A stretch of 64,000 nt of DNA from Grosmannia clavigera kw1407. Taxonomy: Eukaryota; Ascomycota; Sordariomycetes; Ophiostomatales; Ophiostomataceae. The stretch covers positions 748,761 through 812,760 of the forward strand of contig NW_014040784.1 of NCBI RefSeq assembly GCF_000143105.1, read 5' to 3'. Below, piece after piece: positions 9,575-20,464 of this stretch. Position 1 is the stretch's first letter. Each line of letters starts with the position of its first letter. Both the position numbers and the translations under genes were made by a program. Below the pieces are notes generated by a model. The model did no database searches. It was not told the DNA's origin and saw nothing but the letters and a program-made list of their open reading frames with translations.

Positions 9575-11897
9575 ATGTCCGCTCCTCGAACATCTTTCCT
9601 CCATCCCGATTCGGCAGACCGCCATGGCCCGTCCAGTCCTGGCTCCTCGTCGATGTCGGCTAACAACGACGGCAACGACCCCTATGCGCCAAAGCCCACC
9701 TACGCGACCTTTTCCCCCGTAGCCGCCCTGTCTGGAGCCTCGACAGCTTCTTCAGCAGCGAAACGGCGCAGCGTCATCCTCGTCCACCAAAAGTCGCCGT
9801 TACTGCTTGCGACACCTCCACAGATCACTCGTGCGCTCGCCTACAGCCACCCATACCTGCTGCCCCTCAACAAGCTTGCCGGACTGCTCAGCTGGACCAC
9901 GGGTGATGCCTGGGAGAGCTTTGTGATGGTGCTTGTCTGGTGGGGGCTTGTGCTGTACGGCGACTCTGTCATCCGTGCGGCTGGTCCCATACTGCTTGTT
10001 CTCACACTGATCGCAGGCATGTACGGCCGGCGCTACAGCCCCCTTTCCAGCAGCGGCTGGAGCACGGAAGATGCTGCAACTGAAAGCAGCGGAAAAGATA
10101 GCAGCAGCAGCAACAGCAGCAACAGCGGAATGCTTGGTGGTGGCCTCAGCTACTTCTTTTTTGGCTACGGCGCCGGTGGCGCAAACGGCACAGCGTCAAA
10201 GACCGGGCGCGATGCGGCTTCGACCAAGAGCAGATCGAGGGCAAAGAACCAGAGCATCGACAGCTCTGGCGCGAGCACAAAGTCTGCCAGCAAGGGCAGC
10301 CACAGTGGCAGTCTTGCTCCGGCCAACGCTTCTGGACATCAGCGCAATGTCTCGGAGGTTGTCACGCATACGCGCCACCAAAAGACGCTGGACGAGATTG
10401 TGGGGACGCTGAAGGAGTTCACGGCCCGCTGTAACCTGCTGTTGGAGCCGCTGCTAGAGCTGACAGACTTCCTGTCAACGCAATCCACACCCATCAGCGC
10501 AACGACACGACCGGCCCTGACGGTCCTCTTTGTGCGCATTCTTCTCTGCACACCCATCTGGTTCTCCCTAACGCTGCCACCACTGCGTATTATCACCACT
10601 CGACGTACAATTCTGGTCTTTGGCACGGTCATCTTGACGTGGCACTCGCAGGCCATGCGCGTAAGCCGGACGATACTGTGGCGAAGCGCAACGGTGAGGA
10701 GGGGGGCAGCGTTGGTGACCGGCCTGGAGTTCGATGCGCCTGTAAAGGCGACAAAGGCTCCGTCGTACGTGACCGCCGGTGGCCCCGATGCGCTTGCCGA
10801 GTCAGGAGCGACGCCGGCAGCGGCAGCGGCAGCGGTGCAGTCCAAACTGTCAAGCACACGACGTCCTCGAGGACCATCGACGCCGCGCGAGTCGGAGCTC
10901 ACAAAGGCCATTAGGAGGGCCAGGGCGGGTCACGACGCGGGCGTGCGGTTCACATTCATCTTGTATGAGAACCAGAGGCGGTGGGTGGGCCTGGGATGGA
11001 CGACGAGTCTGTTTACATACGAGCGGCCGTCTTGGACAGACGAGCACAACAATGCAGTGCCTTCCAAGGACGACTTTGAGCTGCCCGAGGTGGAGGACGG
11101 CAGCAAGATGTGCTGGCGATGGGTGGAGGGCAGTCGGTGGCGTGTTGATGGGGTCGTCGATGACGCGGTGCGGATCGAGAAAACCGGGGCGTTTGGCGAG
11201 CACACCGACACGTGGGACTACGACGGTGATGGTGGACGGATGGGATGGGTGTACTACGACAACAAGGTGAGAGGGGAAATCTGCTGCGGACGAACGTGAT
11301 GCTCTGGAGACAGACGACTGACATTTGCAGTGGCAAAACGGGCGGCGAGGCCAAGACAGCTGGAACCGATGGACGCGCCGGCGGAAGTGGTATCGGGATG
11401 CCGAGCTCGTCGAGGTGGACGCCGAGGATTCGCTCACGCCCGACAGTGAGGCCAACATGTCGACGCCGACACTGTCGTCGCAGCAGTCGACACCACAAGC
11501 GCGGGGGTCGTCGCCGGCACCGTCACATTCGGGAATTGCGACGGCCTGGATGGGTGCTAACGGTACTCTGGAAAAGCGGAAGAGCGGTGACAGCAGCGGC
11601 GACCATGACGAAGTGGACACCGATGCCATATCGCTGATGTCGACGTCATCGAGGTCCGGGCGCAAGAGGCCGTCTCTGCGACGGCGGGTAACGGATGCCA
11701 GCGTGCGGGGTTCGGCGGCACCCACGGTAACGACGACGGCCACGGCGATGGCCATGTCGACTAACGCAAGGCGGGACGGCGACGGTATGGGCGAAGAGGA
11801 CGCGGCAATGCTGAGCTCCAGCGCCGGGGTGAAGCTGCATGAGCCTCGGGTGGGGAGCTGGGGCATCGGTGACGAGGCCCAGATGAGCTTGGAATAA
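9575..11897 (+). CDS. Pex24/Pex28-32-type peroxin with dysferlin (DysF) domain
   Basis: An integral membrane peroxin of the family that controls peroxisome number and size and ER-peroxisome contacts. Exons 9575-11266 and 11331-11897 flank a 64-nt intron, giving 752 residues. The N-terminal half has hydrophobic segments near residues 110-150 and 310-350 separated by a long Ser/Gly/Lys-rich linker. The DysF region follows: RFTFILYENQRRWVGLGWT near residue 450, then WRWVEGSRWRVDG, and after the intron WNRWTRRRKWYRD, the aromatic/arginine signature of DysF-C. The C-terminal 150 residues are low-complexity Ser/Thr. The family is clear from the paired DysF motifs; which yeast paralogue (Pex23, 24 or 28-32) it corresponds to cannot be told by eye. 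Confidence 0.85.
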
Positions 11898-12501
11898 GGG
11901 ATCGGGTGGAATTGTAATGTTATTGTTCGGCTGTACGGAGTACATACGACCAGGACGAGGATAACGGATCAGCAAGGATGAAGTTGCGAATTTGACGCTG
12001 TGCCCCACCAACGGACCTTTTGCTTACGAATTCGTAGGCGGCATTCCGGTTTTACGTTGTTGGGCGGGAAATTAGCCTAGACTGTTTGGGCATAGCGGCA
12101 GGGACATCTTTATGACAGACAGACTAGCAATGGTGAAGCGCTGTCAAAGTCTTGGTATCGTAGTGACTCCGTACAGGATTTATCCATATGAGGAGTGGAT
12201 TCTTTAGGGGAAGGAAGGCACAGGTGGCTGTCCCCATGCCGCTTCCCCCTAAACGGGCCAGCAGGGGAGGGTCAAATGGCATACGCACGCATTTTGCAAT
12301 TTTGGGCATTGCATTTGGCCATTGATTGCAATTCCCGTCATTGCGAGCAATTCGGCCACAAACGACACACGAACGAGCCGGCCGCCGATTCAGTGACCTC
12401 GTCTCGAACCCGAACTCGACCGCGTTTTCCTGCCGTCTCTTGTTCTTCCCTTTCCCTTCCGACCTATCGACGGCTTCACGTGGTCTCTTCGACCCACATC
12501 C

Positions 12502-14971
12502 ATGGACGCCAATGCTGCCACGACACTCGACTATGGCGGCGAGAGCAGCAGCAGCATGCGGGAAGACGACGACGACGACATACGCATGGGCGCGCGACCG
12601 GCAATAGGCCGCAGCCACGGGGGCTACGGGGACAGAGAGCGAGACAGGCCGAGCAGCGGCCGTGCTCGACCGCGTGCCGAAGGAGCCATCCGGCGGGTTC
12701 TGCGCTTCTTCCGAGCGCAGTCTGACCGTGGCTACCGCCAGCTGCGGGATCGCGTGCCGCAGGCGTGTGAGGAGCAGCAGCAGCAACATCAGCAGCAACA
12801 TCAGCAAAATCAGCAACAGCGACAGCTGCACGCGTACGATGACGTGCCAATCTCCTGCATGGAGTCCTTCCGCGAGATGATTCTGTCCTCGTGGCTCAAC
12901 CTGCTGCTCGTCTTCGTGCCCATCGGCATGGTGGCATACCTGACACACATGAACCCCATTGCCGTGTTCACGTCCAACGCGATTGCGGTCATCCCGCTGT
13001 CGTCGCTGCTGACGGCTGCGACCGAGCGGGTGGCCAGCGATGCCGGCGACGCGGTCGGCGCCCTGCTGAACATCAGCCTCGGCAACTTGGTCGAGTTGAT
13101 CCTCTTGTACGTCTTCTGGCTCTGTTTTCCCTCTTTCACGCTCGTGCTAATGCTGTCTTAGTATGTGAGCCTTCCGGTCAGGCCACCCTCTTTCTTCGTT
13201 CCCTACTGACGAGCTCCACCCCGACAGTGTCGCCCTCGTGAACAATCACATCCGTGTCGTGCAGGCGTCCATTCTGGGCTCGATCCTGGTCAACAGCCTG
13301 CTGATCCTGGGCACGGCTCTCCTGGCCACCGGCTTGAGCGACAATGAGCCGGTCTACAACACGGCCGAGACGCAGCTGCTCAGCTCGCTGCTTTTCGCCT
13401 CCGTCTTTGTCTTTTTGATGCCGGTACGTTTTTTGGCCCCGTTTTGCTTTGGCTCATTGTCCTGTTTGTTCACCTGCTGACTAAGCGACAGACTGCCTTT
13501 GGTTACACTTTCGACCACACAAAGGTGTCCAAGGCGACGCTCAAGATGAGCCGGGTGTCGTCGCTGATGGTGCTGCTGATCTACCTGCTGTACTTTGTAC
13601 ACGAGCTCAGGGCGCGTCCGGTCCGGAACACTGACGTCCCGTCCGACTACGATATTGAAAGCGATGGCAATGGTAACGGCATTCCCATGAGCATGACAGA
13701 GATGCAACCGCCGATGATCGTCGCCAACGGACACGCGATCAGCAACATGAACCAGGCGCGGACGATCCGCTTTGCCGACGAGGGCTACGAGACGGCCACG
13801 ACAGCCACGACGGCATCGACGATGACGACGGCATCCGTCCGTGACGTGGCCAACAAGGTCCTGCCGGTGCTGACGCCATTCAGCCAGATCGAGATGGACC
13901 GCTTTGACCTAAACGCAGCTACAGACGCGGCGACCGGTAGCCACGAGGGCGACCTGGCCTTGGAGGGCCGTGGACGCCCCAACGACGGGGCCGTCTACAC
14001 CAGCGGACGGACACAAACGTTTATGCCGCGGTCACGGTCGCGCACCAACTCGCACACGCGGCCACCATCATCGCTGCGCTCGCAGCCGTTCCAGATGCAG
14101 ATGCAGCCGCCACCGCCATCACCGCCGCTGCCACCGCCGTCGCGATCGGGACACACGCGCAACATGTCGATCGAGTCACTGCAGGTGCGGCCAGGTCGGG
14201 CGGCCTCGGTCTCGGGCGTGCCGGTGGGCATGTCGGGGGTGGCAGGTGCATACACCACGACGGGCAGCACAGCAGGTGTGCCGGGACATGCTGGGATGGC
14301 CGGCTTCGGCGGGCTCGGCGGCCCGGGGTTGATGCGATCGGGACTGGCGGCGCTGCAGATCATGCGAGAGAGCCGGACAAGCCTGGACAGCAACGACGCG
14401 CGGCCGGTGCCGGTGCGGCGTCCACGTCCGGCGGGCGAGTTCATGATGTCGGTGATAGTGCTGATGGTGGCATCGGGGCTGATGTCGGTCAACGCCGAGT
14501 TTCTCGTGGACACGATCGACGCGGTGACACATCAGGGCCACCTGTCGGAGTCGGTGATCGGGCTGATCATCCTGCCGATCGTCGGCAACATTGCCGAGTA
14601 CGTGACGGTGGTGTCGGTGGCGATGCGCGACAAGCTGGACCTGGCCATCTCGGTGGCGATCGGGTCATCCATCCAGATCGCCCTCTGCGTCACACCGTTG
14701 ACGGTTGGTGCCGGCTGGATCCTCAACCGCAACCTGTCGCTCACCTTTAGCTTCTTTGAGATGTCCGCACTGGTCGGCACCGCCCTGCTGGTCGGCCTGC
14801 TGGTCTCAAGCGACGGCGACCGAAAGTTGCGGACATGCGGGCTCAAGGGAGCGCTGATGTGCGCGTGCTACGTGATAATCGGGTGAGTGTGTGTGCGATG
14901 TCAGCGTGTGTGAAGCGTGCAACGTATACTGACCAGACAGGTTTGGGGCATATCTGTCTCCCAATGAGTAG
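12502..14971 (+). CDS. Vacuolar Ca2+/H+ exchanger (CAX family)
   Basis: A tonoplast antiporter that loads Ca2+ into the vacuole using the proton gradient. Exons: 12502-13106, 13162-13164, 13228-13423, 13492-14882 and 14941-14971, giving 741 residues. The acidic and polyglutamine N-terminus (CAG/CAA run near 12775-12825) precedes the two exchanger repeats. The first contains GNLVELI followed by the conserved ALVNNHIRVVQAS; the second contains GLIILPIVGNIAEYV. Both glutamates of the GNxxE motifs are present. A low-complexity cytosolic loop of about 260 residues, rich in Pro, Ser and Arg, separates the halves and is much longer than in yeast Vcx1. The splice in the first repeat needs a 3-nt micro-exon to give the usual family sequence; skipping it stays in frame but loses one residue. 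Confidence 0.9.
13162..13164 (+). other. Candidate 3-nt micro-exon (TAT) in the CAX gene
   Basis: Between 13107 and 13227 lie two complete intron-like units back to back. The first runs GTACGT to TTAG (13107-13161, 55 nt) with branch-like GCTAAT; the second runs GTGAGC to ACAG (13165-13227, 63 nt) with branch-like CTGAC. They leave only TAT. Including it gives ELILFIVALVNNHI, matching the usual spacing of this exchanger repeat as I know it; treating the whole 121 nt as one intron gives ELILFVALVNNHI, one residue short. Confidence 0.65.
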
Positions 14972-15334
14972 GAGGATCTACGAATTTGTTATGCATAGAG
15001 AGGGAAGGGAGGGGATGGGGGGCTTCATGCGCTCGACAGCCTGCTGCTTTTTGTCAGCCCGCTGTTTTTACTTGTTTGTTCTCTTCCGATTTCTTCGCAT
15101 TTCTGGTACATTCTTCTTGCGTCTTGTTCACTAGATTCCATGGCATCTGGGCATTTTCTGTTTCTCCCATACATCCCATTCCACCTCTCCCGATCCTTAC
15201 ATAGATGAATGATCTTGTGGTTTACGAAACATCATGGTATGCTCAGGGCTATTTAGCAACTTCTTAGTGTATACATAGGAGAGGCATTATTCGTTACAGC
15301 AAGCACAGCCGTTCTGTGTTCGAGGAGGGCCGGC

Positions 15335-17125
15335 CTATGCGTGCAGGATGACGGTCTGGGACTGGGAGAACTCGAGGAGGCCCCACTCGGCGCCGAAGCG
15401 GCCAAAGCCGCTAGACTTGCTGCCGCCGTGCGGCAGGGTAGCCTCGTCGTGGACAGTAGGCGCGTTGATGTGGACAGCGCCAACGTCGAGGCGGCGGGCG
15501 AGCTCGAGGGCCCGGTGGTGGTTGCGCGACCAGACGGCGGCCGAGAGACCATACTCGGACGCGTTGACGACGCGCTCGGCCGCGGCCTCATCCTCGACCA
15601 CGACGAGTCCGAGCATCGGCCCAAACGACTCCTCGGCAAAGTAGTGCATCGCCGGCGTGAGGTCCTCGACCAGACGGAAGGGGAGGTCCTGTGGTGGCGG
15701 CGGCAGTCCGCTCCGGCTGCCCGCTGTCGCCGTCGACAGCACCGTCGCGCCCTTGCTGACCGCGTCAGCCACCAGGCCCTCGAGCTTGGCCGCGCTGCGT
15801 GGCGAGATGACCGTCCAGCTGGTCCCGTCAATCTGCCGGAGTGCCTTCTGCAGCTCGGCCTTGAAGGCGTCGGCGACCGCGCGGACGACGACGACGAGGT
15901 CGGTCGACATGCAGATCTGGCCGTTCTGTGACGGTCAGCGGGGAGGGGAGGATGGGGGGAGGAGAAGGGGGAAGGACCAGGGGAAGGAGAAAGGAGAAAA
16001 GGAAAAAAGGGGAGTGGGGGGAAAGAGTATTAGAAAAAGAAAGGAGAAAAAAAAGAAAAAAAAAACCCACATTCAAAGAGGCCCCCATGAGGACGGCCTC
16101 TGCAGCCCTCGGCAGATCGGCGTCCTCCAGAACAATGGCCGCGTTCTTGCCGCCCAGCTCCAACAGCACCGGCTTCAAGGCCTGTCCGGCCTTCTGGGCG
16201 ACGATCCGGCCGACAGCAGTCGAGCCGGTGAAGTTGATCTTGCGCACAGCCGGGTGCTTGATCAAAACGTCGACCACGTCAGACGCATCTTCTGGCCGGT
16301 GCAGCACGAAGTTGACCACGCCGGCCGGGAAGCCCGCCTCAACAAACAGGTTGGCGATGAAGTAGTGTGTTCTCGGACTGAGCTCGGAACCCTGCAGATA
16401 ACATGATTAGTCATCACAAAGAGACGCGGTTAGGGTTGGCTTGCCTGCTTGCTTACCTTGAGAATGGCGGTGTTGCCAGCAGCAACCGGGGCGACGACGG
16501 CACGGAAGCCCAGGAGCAGCGGCGCGTTCCAGGGCGCAATGCCGACGACGATGCCCAGGGGACGGGTGAAGACCATACCGTAGGACCCGGGTGCTGCGGT
16601 GTGCGGCATGGACCCTCGGACGGCGGTGGATGTGAGCATGGCGGCAGTCTCCTCGATGAGGCCGATGCTGCCCTGGAGGTTGATATCGGCCCAGAGCTCG
16701 GAGCAGTGGATCTCGGCTTGGGTGAGCGCCTTGGCCTCGTCTCCGCGTTCGCGGAGCAGCTAAGCATCTGTCAGTGATGATCGGCCACATGGACGCCTAC
16801 ATCCACGTACAGCAGCGAGCTTCATAAGGAGCTGTCGTCGAGCGATGGGCGACTCATGGGACCACGTCTCGAAGGCGGCCGCGCTGCTCTCGATGGCGCG
16901 CTGGCAGTCGTCGACATCGGCGCCCTGGAAGTAGCCACCCGGCAGGAGGTGGCGCCGGCTGCTGTCGAGCTCGTTCAGCACCGTCTCGCCGTGGAGGACG
17001 AGAGGGATGGCGTGCTCGACGACGTCGTCCTGCTCGGCCGTCTCGATCTGCTCGACATACTCGACGAACTCGACCTTGGACGAGGTCGGCCGCGCGCCCG
17101 TGGGGAGTGCCGTTACTGCAAGCAT
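15335..17125 (-). CDS. Aldehyde dehydrogenase (aromatic-aldehyde type)
   Basis: An NAD(P)+-dependent aldehyde dehydrogenase of 509 residues, a standard length, in four exons: 16811-17125, 16457-16759, 16071-16391 and 15335-15925, all joined in phase 0. The general base glutamate is E284 in LLELGGKNA and the catalytic cysteine C318 in NGQICMST, the usual 34 residues apart; the FTGSTAVG cofactor loop precedes them. The sequence resembles salicylaldehyde/vanillin dehydrogenases. In this cluster it would oxidise hydroxybenzaldehydes released by the stilbene-cleaving oxygenase to hydroxybenzoates. The third intron (15926-16070, 145 nt) is long because of a T/C-rich tract. A GCGGGG hexamer, compatible with a CreA site, lies at 17245-17250 upstream of the start. 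Confidence 0.92.
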
Positions 17126-17788
17126 GGTTTCGTTCGCGTGGGTCTTATTTTTAATTCGGCTGTACAGCGCTCACCGAACCAGACAAACGACTGGGCGCGG
17201 GGACTGGACGAACTTATAGCCCCATGGTTGGCTAGCGGCTGAGAGCGGGGCATCTTCGGGGAGCCTCCCGCACAGGCTGAGGGCTGTCTACAGACCGGCA
17301 GTACGGCATTGCAGGGAGTCTGGGGCTGTGCACTAATGGACGCTCTCGGTCCTAGTTTTTGTCCACTTGTGGTCATGCGAAGAAGGCGTGAGGGGTAGGC
17401 GCCCCTGTCCGCACGGAGCAGGCTTGGTGATAGTGGCAGGGCAGATCTCTGTGGAGTGAGATGAAGAAAGGAGTGGCGGTTAGGGTGGTCATAATCTGGG
17501 CAAATTTGCCTCCCCCCATAAAATAGTGACACCGACAGGTGGAGGCCGGTGAAGGTGGCGAAATACGTCTTTGGACACGGAGGTGACAAGTCCGTTGCAT
17601 CCTACGTGGACGTGTAGATACATCGTTTGTGGTGCTTACAATGCAATGTGATCTGCACGAGCTGACAGAGTTATGCTGCAGATGATGCATGCGGCCCACT
17701 GTTATCACAATCAGGTCTTCATGTCAGCCCATGCTCCTCAACTTGTCTAGCTCGAACTGTACAAGACCAAGCCACACGAGACAGACAA

Positions 17789-19081
17789 CTAGAAAAAGTA
17801 TTCCAGCGGTCCAGGGACCCGCACAATCACACGGTCAAACGCCTCCCGCGCCCTGCGCCCGAAATAGTAGAGCGGGATGGCGAGGAGAAGGGGTAGGGTG
17901 ACGACCATGAACATGATCATGTACACCTGGATCCAGCCCTGGGACTTGATCCAGTCGACGGCCACGTACAGAAACAGGAAGGCGACCAGGTTCTTGACCA
18001 CGTTGACGGCCACGAGGATCTCCTGGGAGAACTCGGGATAGCAGTCAAGCAGATAGGTCATGGCGATGTTGGGCGCGTAGACGGTCCCAAACGAGACCAT
18101 GCCGAAGCCGACGGCGATGGCGGACCAGTGCAGCGACCGGTCGCAGGCGAACGCGATCAGGATGCAGCCGGCCGGGCCGATGAAGCAGCCGGGCAGGATG
18201 GAGACGAGGCGCTGCTCGGGCACAAAGGTGCCGCGGTTGCGGATGATGAGCCGAGCCGTGATCACGTCCGAGATGTAGCCGCCGCCGTAGCAGGCAAAGA
18301 CGAAGCCGATGAGGGCCGCGATCTGCATGAGCCCGACGCTGCTGGCGGCAAAGAGATACGGTGGGGCCAGGAGCAGCGACGGGAAGGAGAAGCTAGTCGA
18401 TGTTAGCGACCAGACAGTAAGAGCCGGAAGAGCTGCCGGGACGTTGCTTACATCATGATGACCTGCGCCGCCAGAGAGCTGCCGTAGATAAAGATGGTCC
18501 AGAGCACGGGCACGCAGAGGACAAAGGCAAACGGCATGGCAAAGGCGCGATGGAGCCGCACGAGGGGGTTGATCTTGAAAAAGGACGTCCAGACACGCGG
18601 GTACGAGATGGGAACGACCGGGACGGTGCCGACAGCGACGGCAGCAGCGGCTGGCACGGCATTCTCGACCCGGCTGGACATGCCGTCAAGCTCTTCCTTC
18701 TTGGCCGGGTCGCTGGCGAGGTCGAAAGAGCCAGAGGGTGTGTCCTCGTCGGTTGACGGTCGAATGAAGGAGGATTCGGGATAAAAGAAGAAGATGGCGA
18801 CGAGGGTGAAGCCGGCCAGGGAGGCAGATACCCATTCGTAGTCCCGCCACGTTCCCGGGCTGTCCTGGACGACGAAGCCGGCGATCAGGGGGCCGACTGC
18901 CGAGCCGCACGAGATGAAGATGACATAGCTACGAAGGGGTTAGCCAGTGTTGGAGGCACGACACATTACACGGCTGGTCACTGACATGGCCATCATCGCT
19001 CCTCGCTCGTGCAGGAAGAACATGTCGGACACGATGCCGGGGAGGATGCTCTGAGAAGATGGTGAGTAAATCGGTTCTTTT

Positions 19082-19172
<91 letters not shown>

Positions 19173-19760
19173 CTTTCTTTTTTTTCTTTTTTTTCTTTTT
19201 TTCCGTGTCACAAAGACATACCTCGCCAGCGGCAGATGCAAAGCCTAGGATGCATCGAGAGGCCAGCAGCTGGTTGAATGTCGTGGCCTTGGCCGCCCAG
19301 AGAAGGGTGGCAAACATGATGGTCGAGGAGATTAACAGCATCGGACGCTTGCCGAATTTGACCGACAGTGGCACCCAGACCAGGTTGCCGATGCCGAGGA
19401 GGAGGAAGTTGAACTGGGCCGTCAGCATGCGAACTCGTTCATCCAGAAGTAGAGCAGACGCACAGTCAGCAGCTTGTTGATCTCCTGGCCGGACTTGTGG
19501 AACTGCATCTCGAGCAGCACAGTCGCGACCGAGAGACCGGCATTGGCAAAGTTGCCGACAAAATTGAAGAAGGTGGTGACGACGAGGGCCAGCAGCTTGC
19601 CGCTGCGTGGCCACCGCAACGGGTCCCGCGGATCGCTGGACGGTGGCGGCCACAGTCCGAGGCCGTGATGGCTCTTGGAGCCGGCATCTATGGCGATGTG
19701 CTCGACAATGTGCGAGATATGGTGGCCACCGTCGGCGTGATGTTCAACAGTCGGCTCCAT
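17789..19760 (-). CDS. MFS transporter (DHA1-like, 12 transmembrane)
   Basis: A plasma-membrane major facilitator, about 544 residues in five exons: 19464-19760, 19222-19413, 18986-19050, 18452-18928 and 17789-18392. The N-terminus has the pre-TM1 motif DPRDPLRW typical of fungal drug:H+ antiporter-1/Hol1-like carriers; the loop motif VKFGKRPML follows TM2, and GSAVGPLIAG lies in TM5, the antiporter motif C region. A central cytosolic loop separates the halves. It is divergent from the stilbene oxygenase and would import or export its phenolic substrate or products; direction is not determinable. The second intron (19051-19221) carries a tetranucleotide microsatellite. The ATG at 19760 was preferred to an upstream in-frame one at 19844, which adds residues unlike the family. 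Confidence 0.85.
19083..19172 (+). repeat. (CTTT)n microsatellite inside an MFS intron
   Basis: About 22 uninterrupted CTTT units, followed by a further imperfect T/C-rich stretch to about 19203. On the coding strand of the transporter it is a purine tract (GAAA)n. It accounts for most of a 171-nt intron, and repeat number is likely to vary between strains. Confidence 0.95.
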
Positions 19761-19901
19761 CGTACAGACCACTTGGCCCAGTCGAAAATGCAATACGACA
19801 AAAACAGAACACGAAGAGAACAGAAAAAACAGACATCGGAACATGGAAAGAGAGACAACGACAGCCTCTCACAGCCCCGTCTAATAAGCGAAATTGGCTT
19901 C

Positions 19902-19928
19902 TTCCCCATGGGGAAGGACCCCGCGGGG
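19902..19928. promoter_or_regulatory. Two adjacent GC palindromes in the MFS/oxygenase divergent promoter
   Basis: TTCCCCATGGGGAA (19902-19915) and CCCCGCGGGG (19919-19928) are both perfect palindromes separated by three bases. The second contains GCGGGG in both orientations, which fits the SYGGRG consensus of the carbon catabolite repressor CreA. They lie between the two start codons of the divergent pair, so one regulator could act on both genes. Confidence 0.4.
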
Positions 19929-20464
19929 AACCGTCGGCAGCTTAGCGTCTTCGGGAGTGGTTCCGCGCGCCCTGCACATCACGTGACGCGTGCACAACGC
20001 TTGTGAACAGCCCCTTGTGCCAAGGAGACGCCGGGACATACGATCGGCAATTGCTGTGCCAATCTGGCCTCAGTGATGTCCAAGCAGCCCCCCTCCTTGG
20101 CCCAAGCGCATGTCATAGCCAACAGCCATGCAACTGCCGACGTGACATTCTTGCTTCGTGGCTAACCATTTTCTACTTTGTGGAGGCGAGTACACGTATG
20201 CGGGATAATGTGGCAGAAGTACTCCATCTGCCTCATGCGTTCGTCCTGCAAATGCCGAGGGATAATCCGACAGCCCCGGCGGCAGTACGGAACTACGGGA
20301 GGCTGCCGTCAATAGAAAAGGTCTTAAAGCGGCACGGAGAAGGCGCTTTCTGAGGATCTGGCCAGCTGCAAAGAGCCAAGGAAAAAGGCCGAATTACTGA
20401 GCGGCCATTTTAGCGCTGAAGCACGCGATCTCCTCTTTGCATCCTACCCTATCACACCGACACG

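Noticed and set aside
10850..11866. A 338-codon frame opposite the peroxin's DysF region
   Set aside because: Composition (Ser/Pro/Arg/His) is that of a reverse-frame artefact, and the plus strand has the DysF motifs and a proper intron.
13107..13227. A single 121-nt intron in the CAX gene
   Set aside because: It keeps the frame but gives one residue fewer than the family in a conserved helix, and the interval contains complete splice signals for two normal-sized introns. Kept as the alternative outcome.
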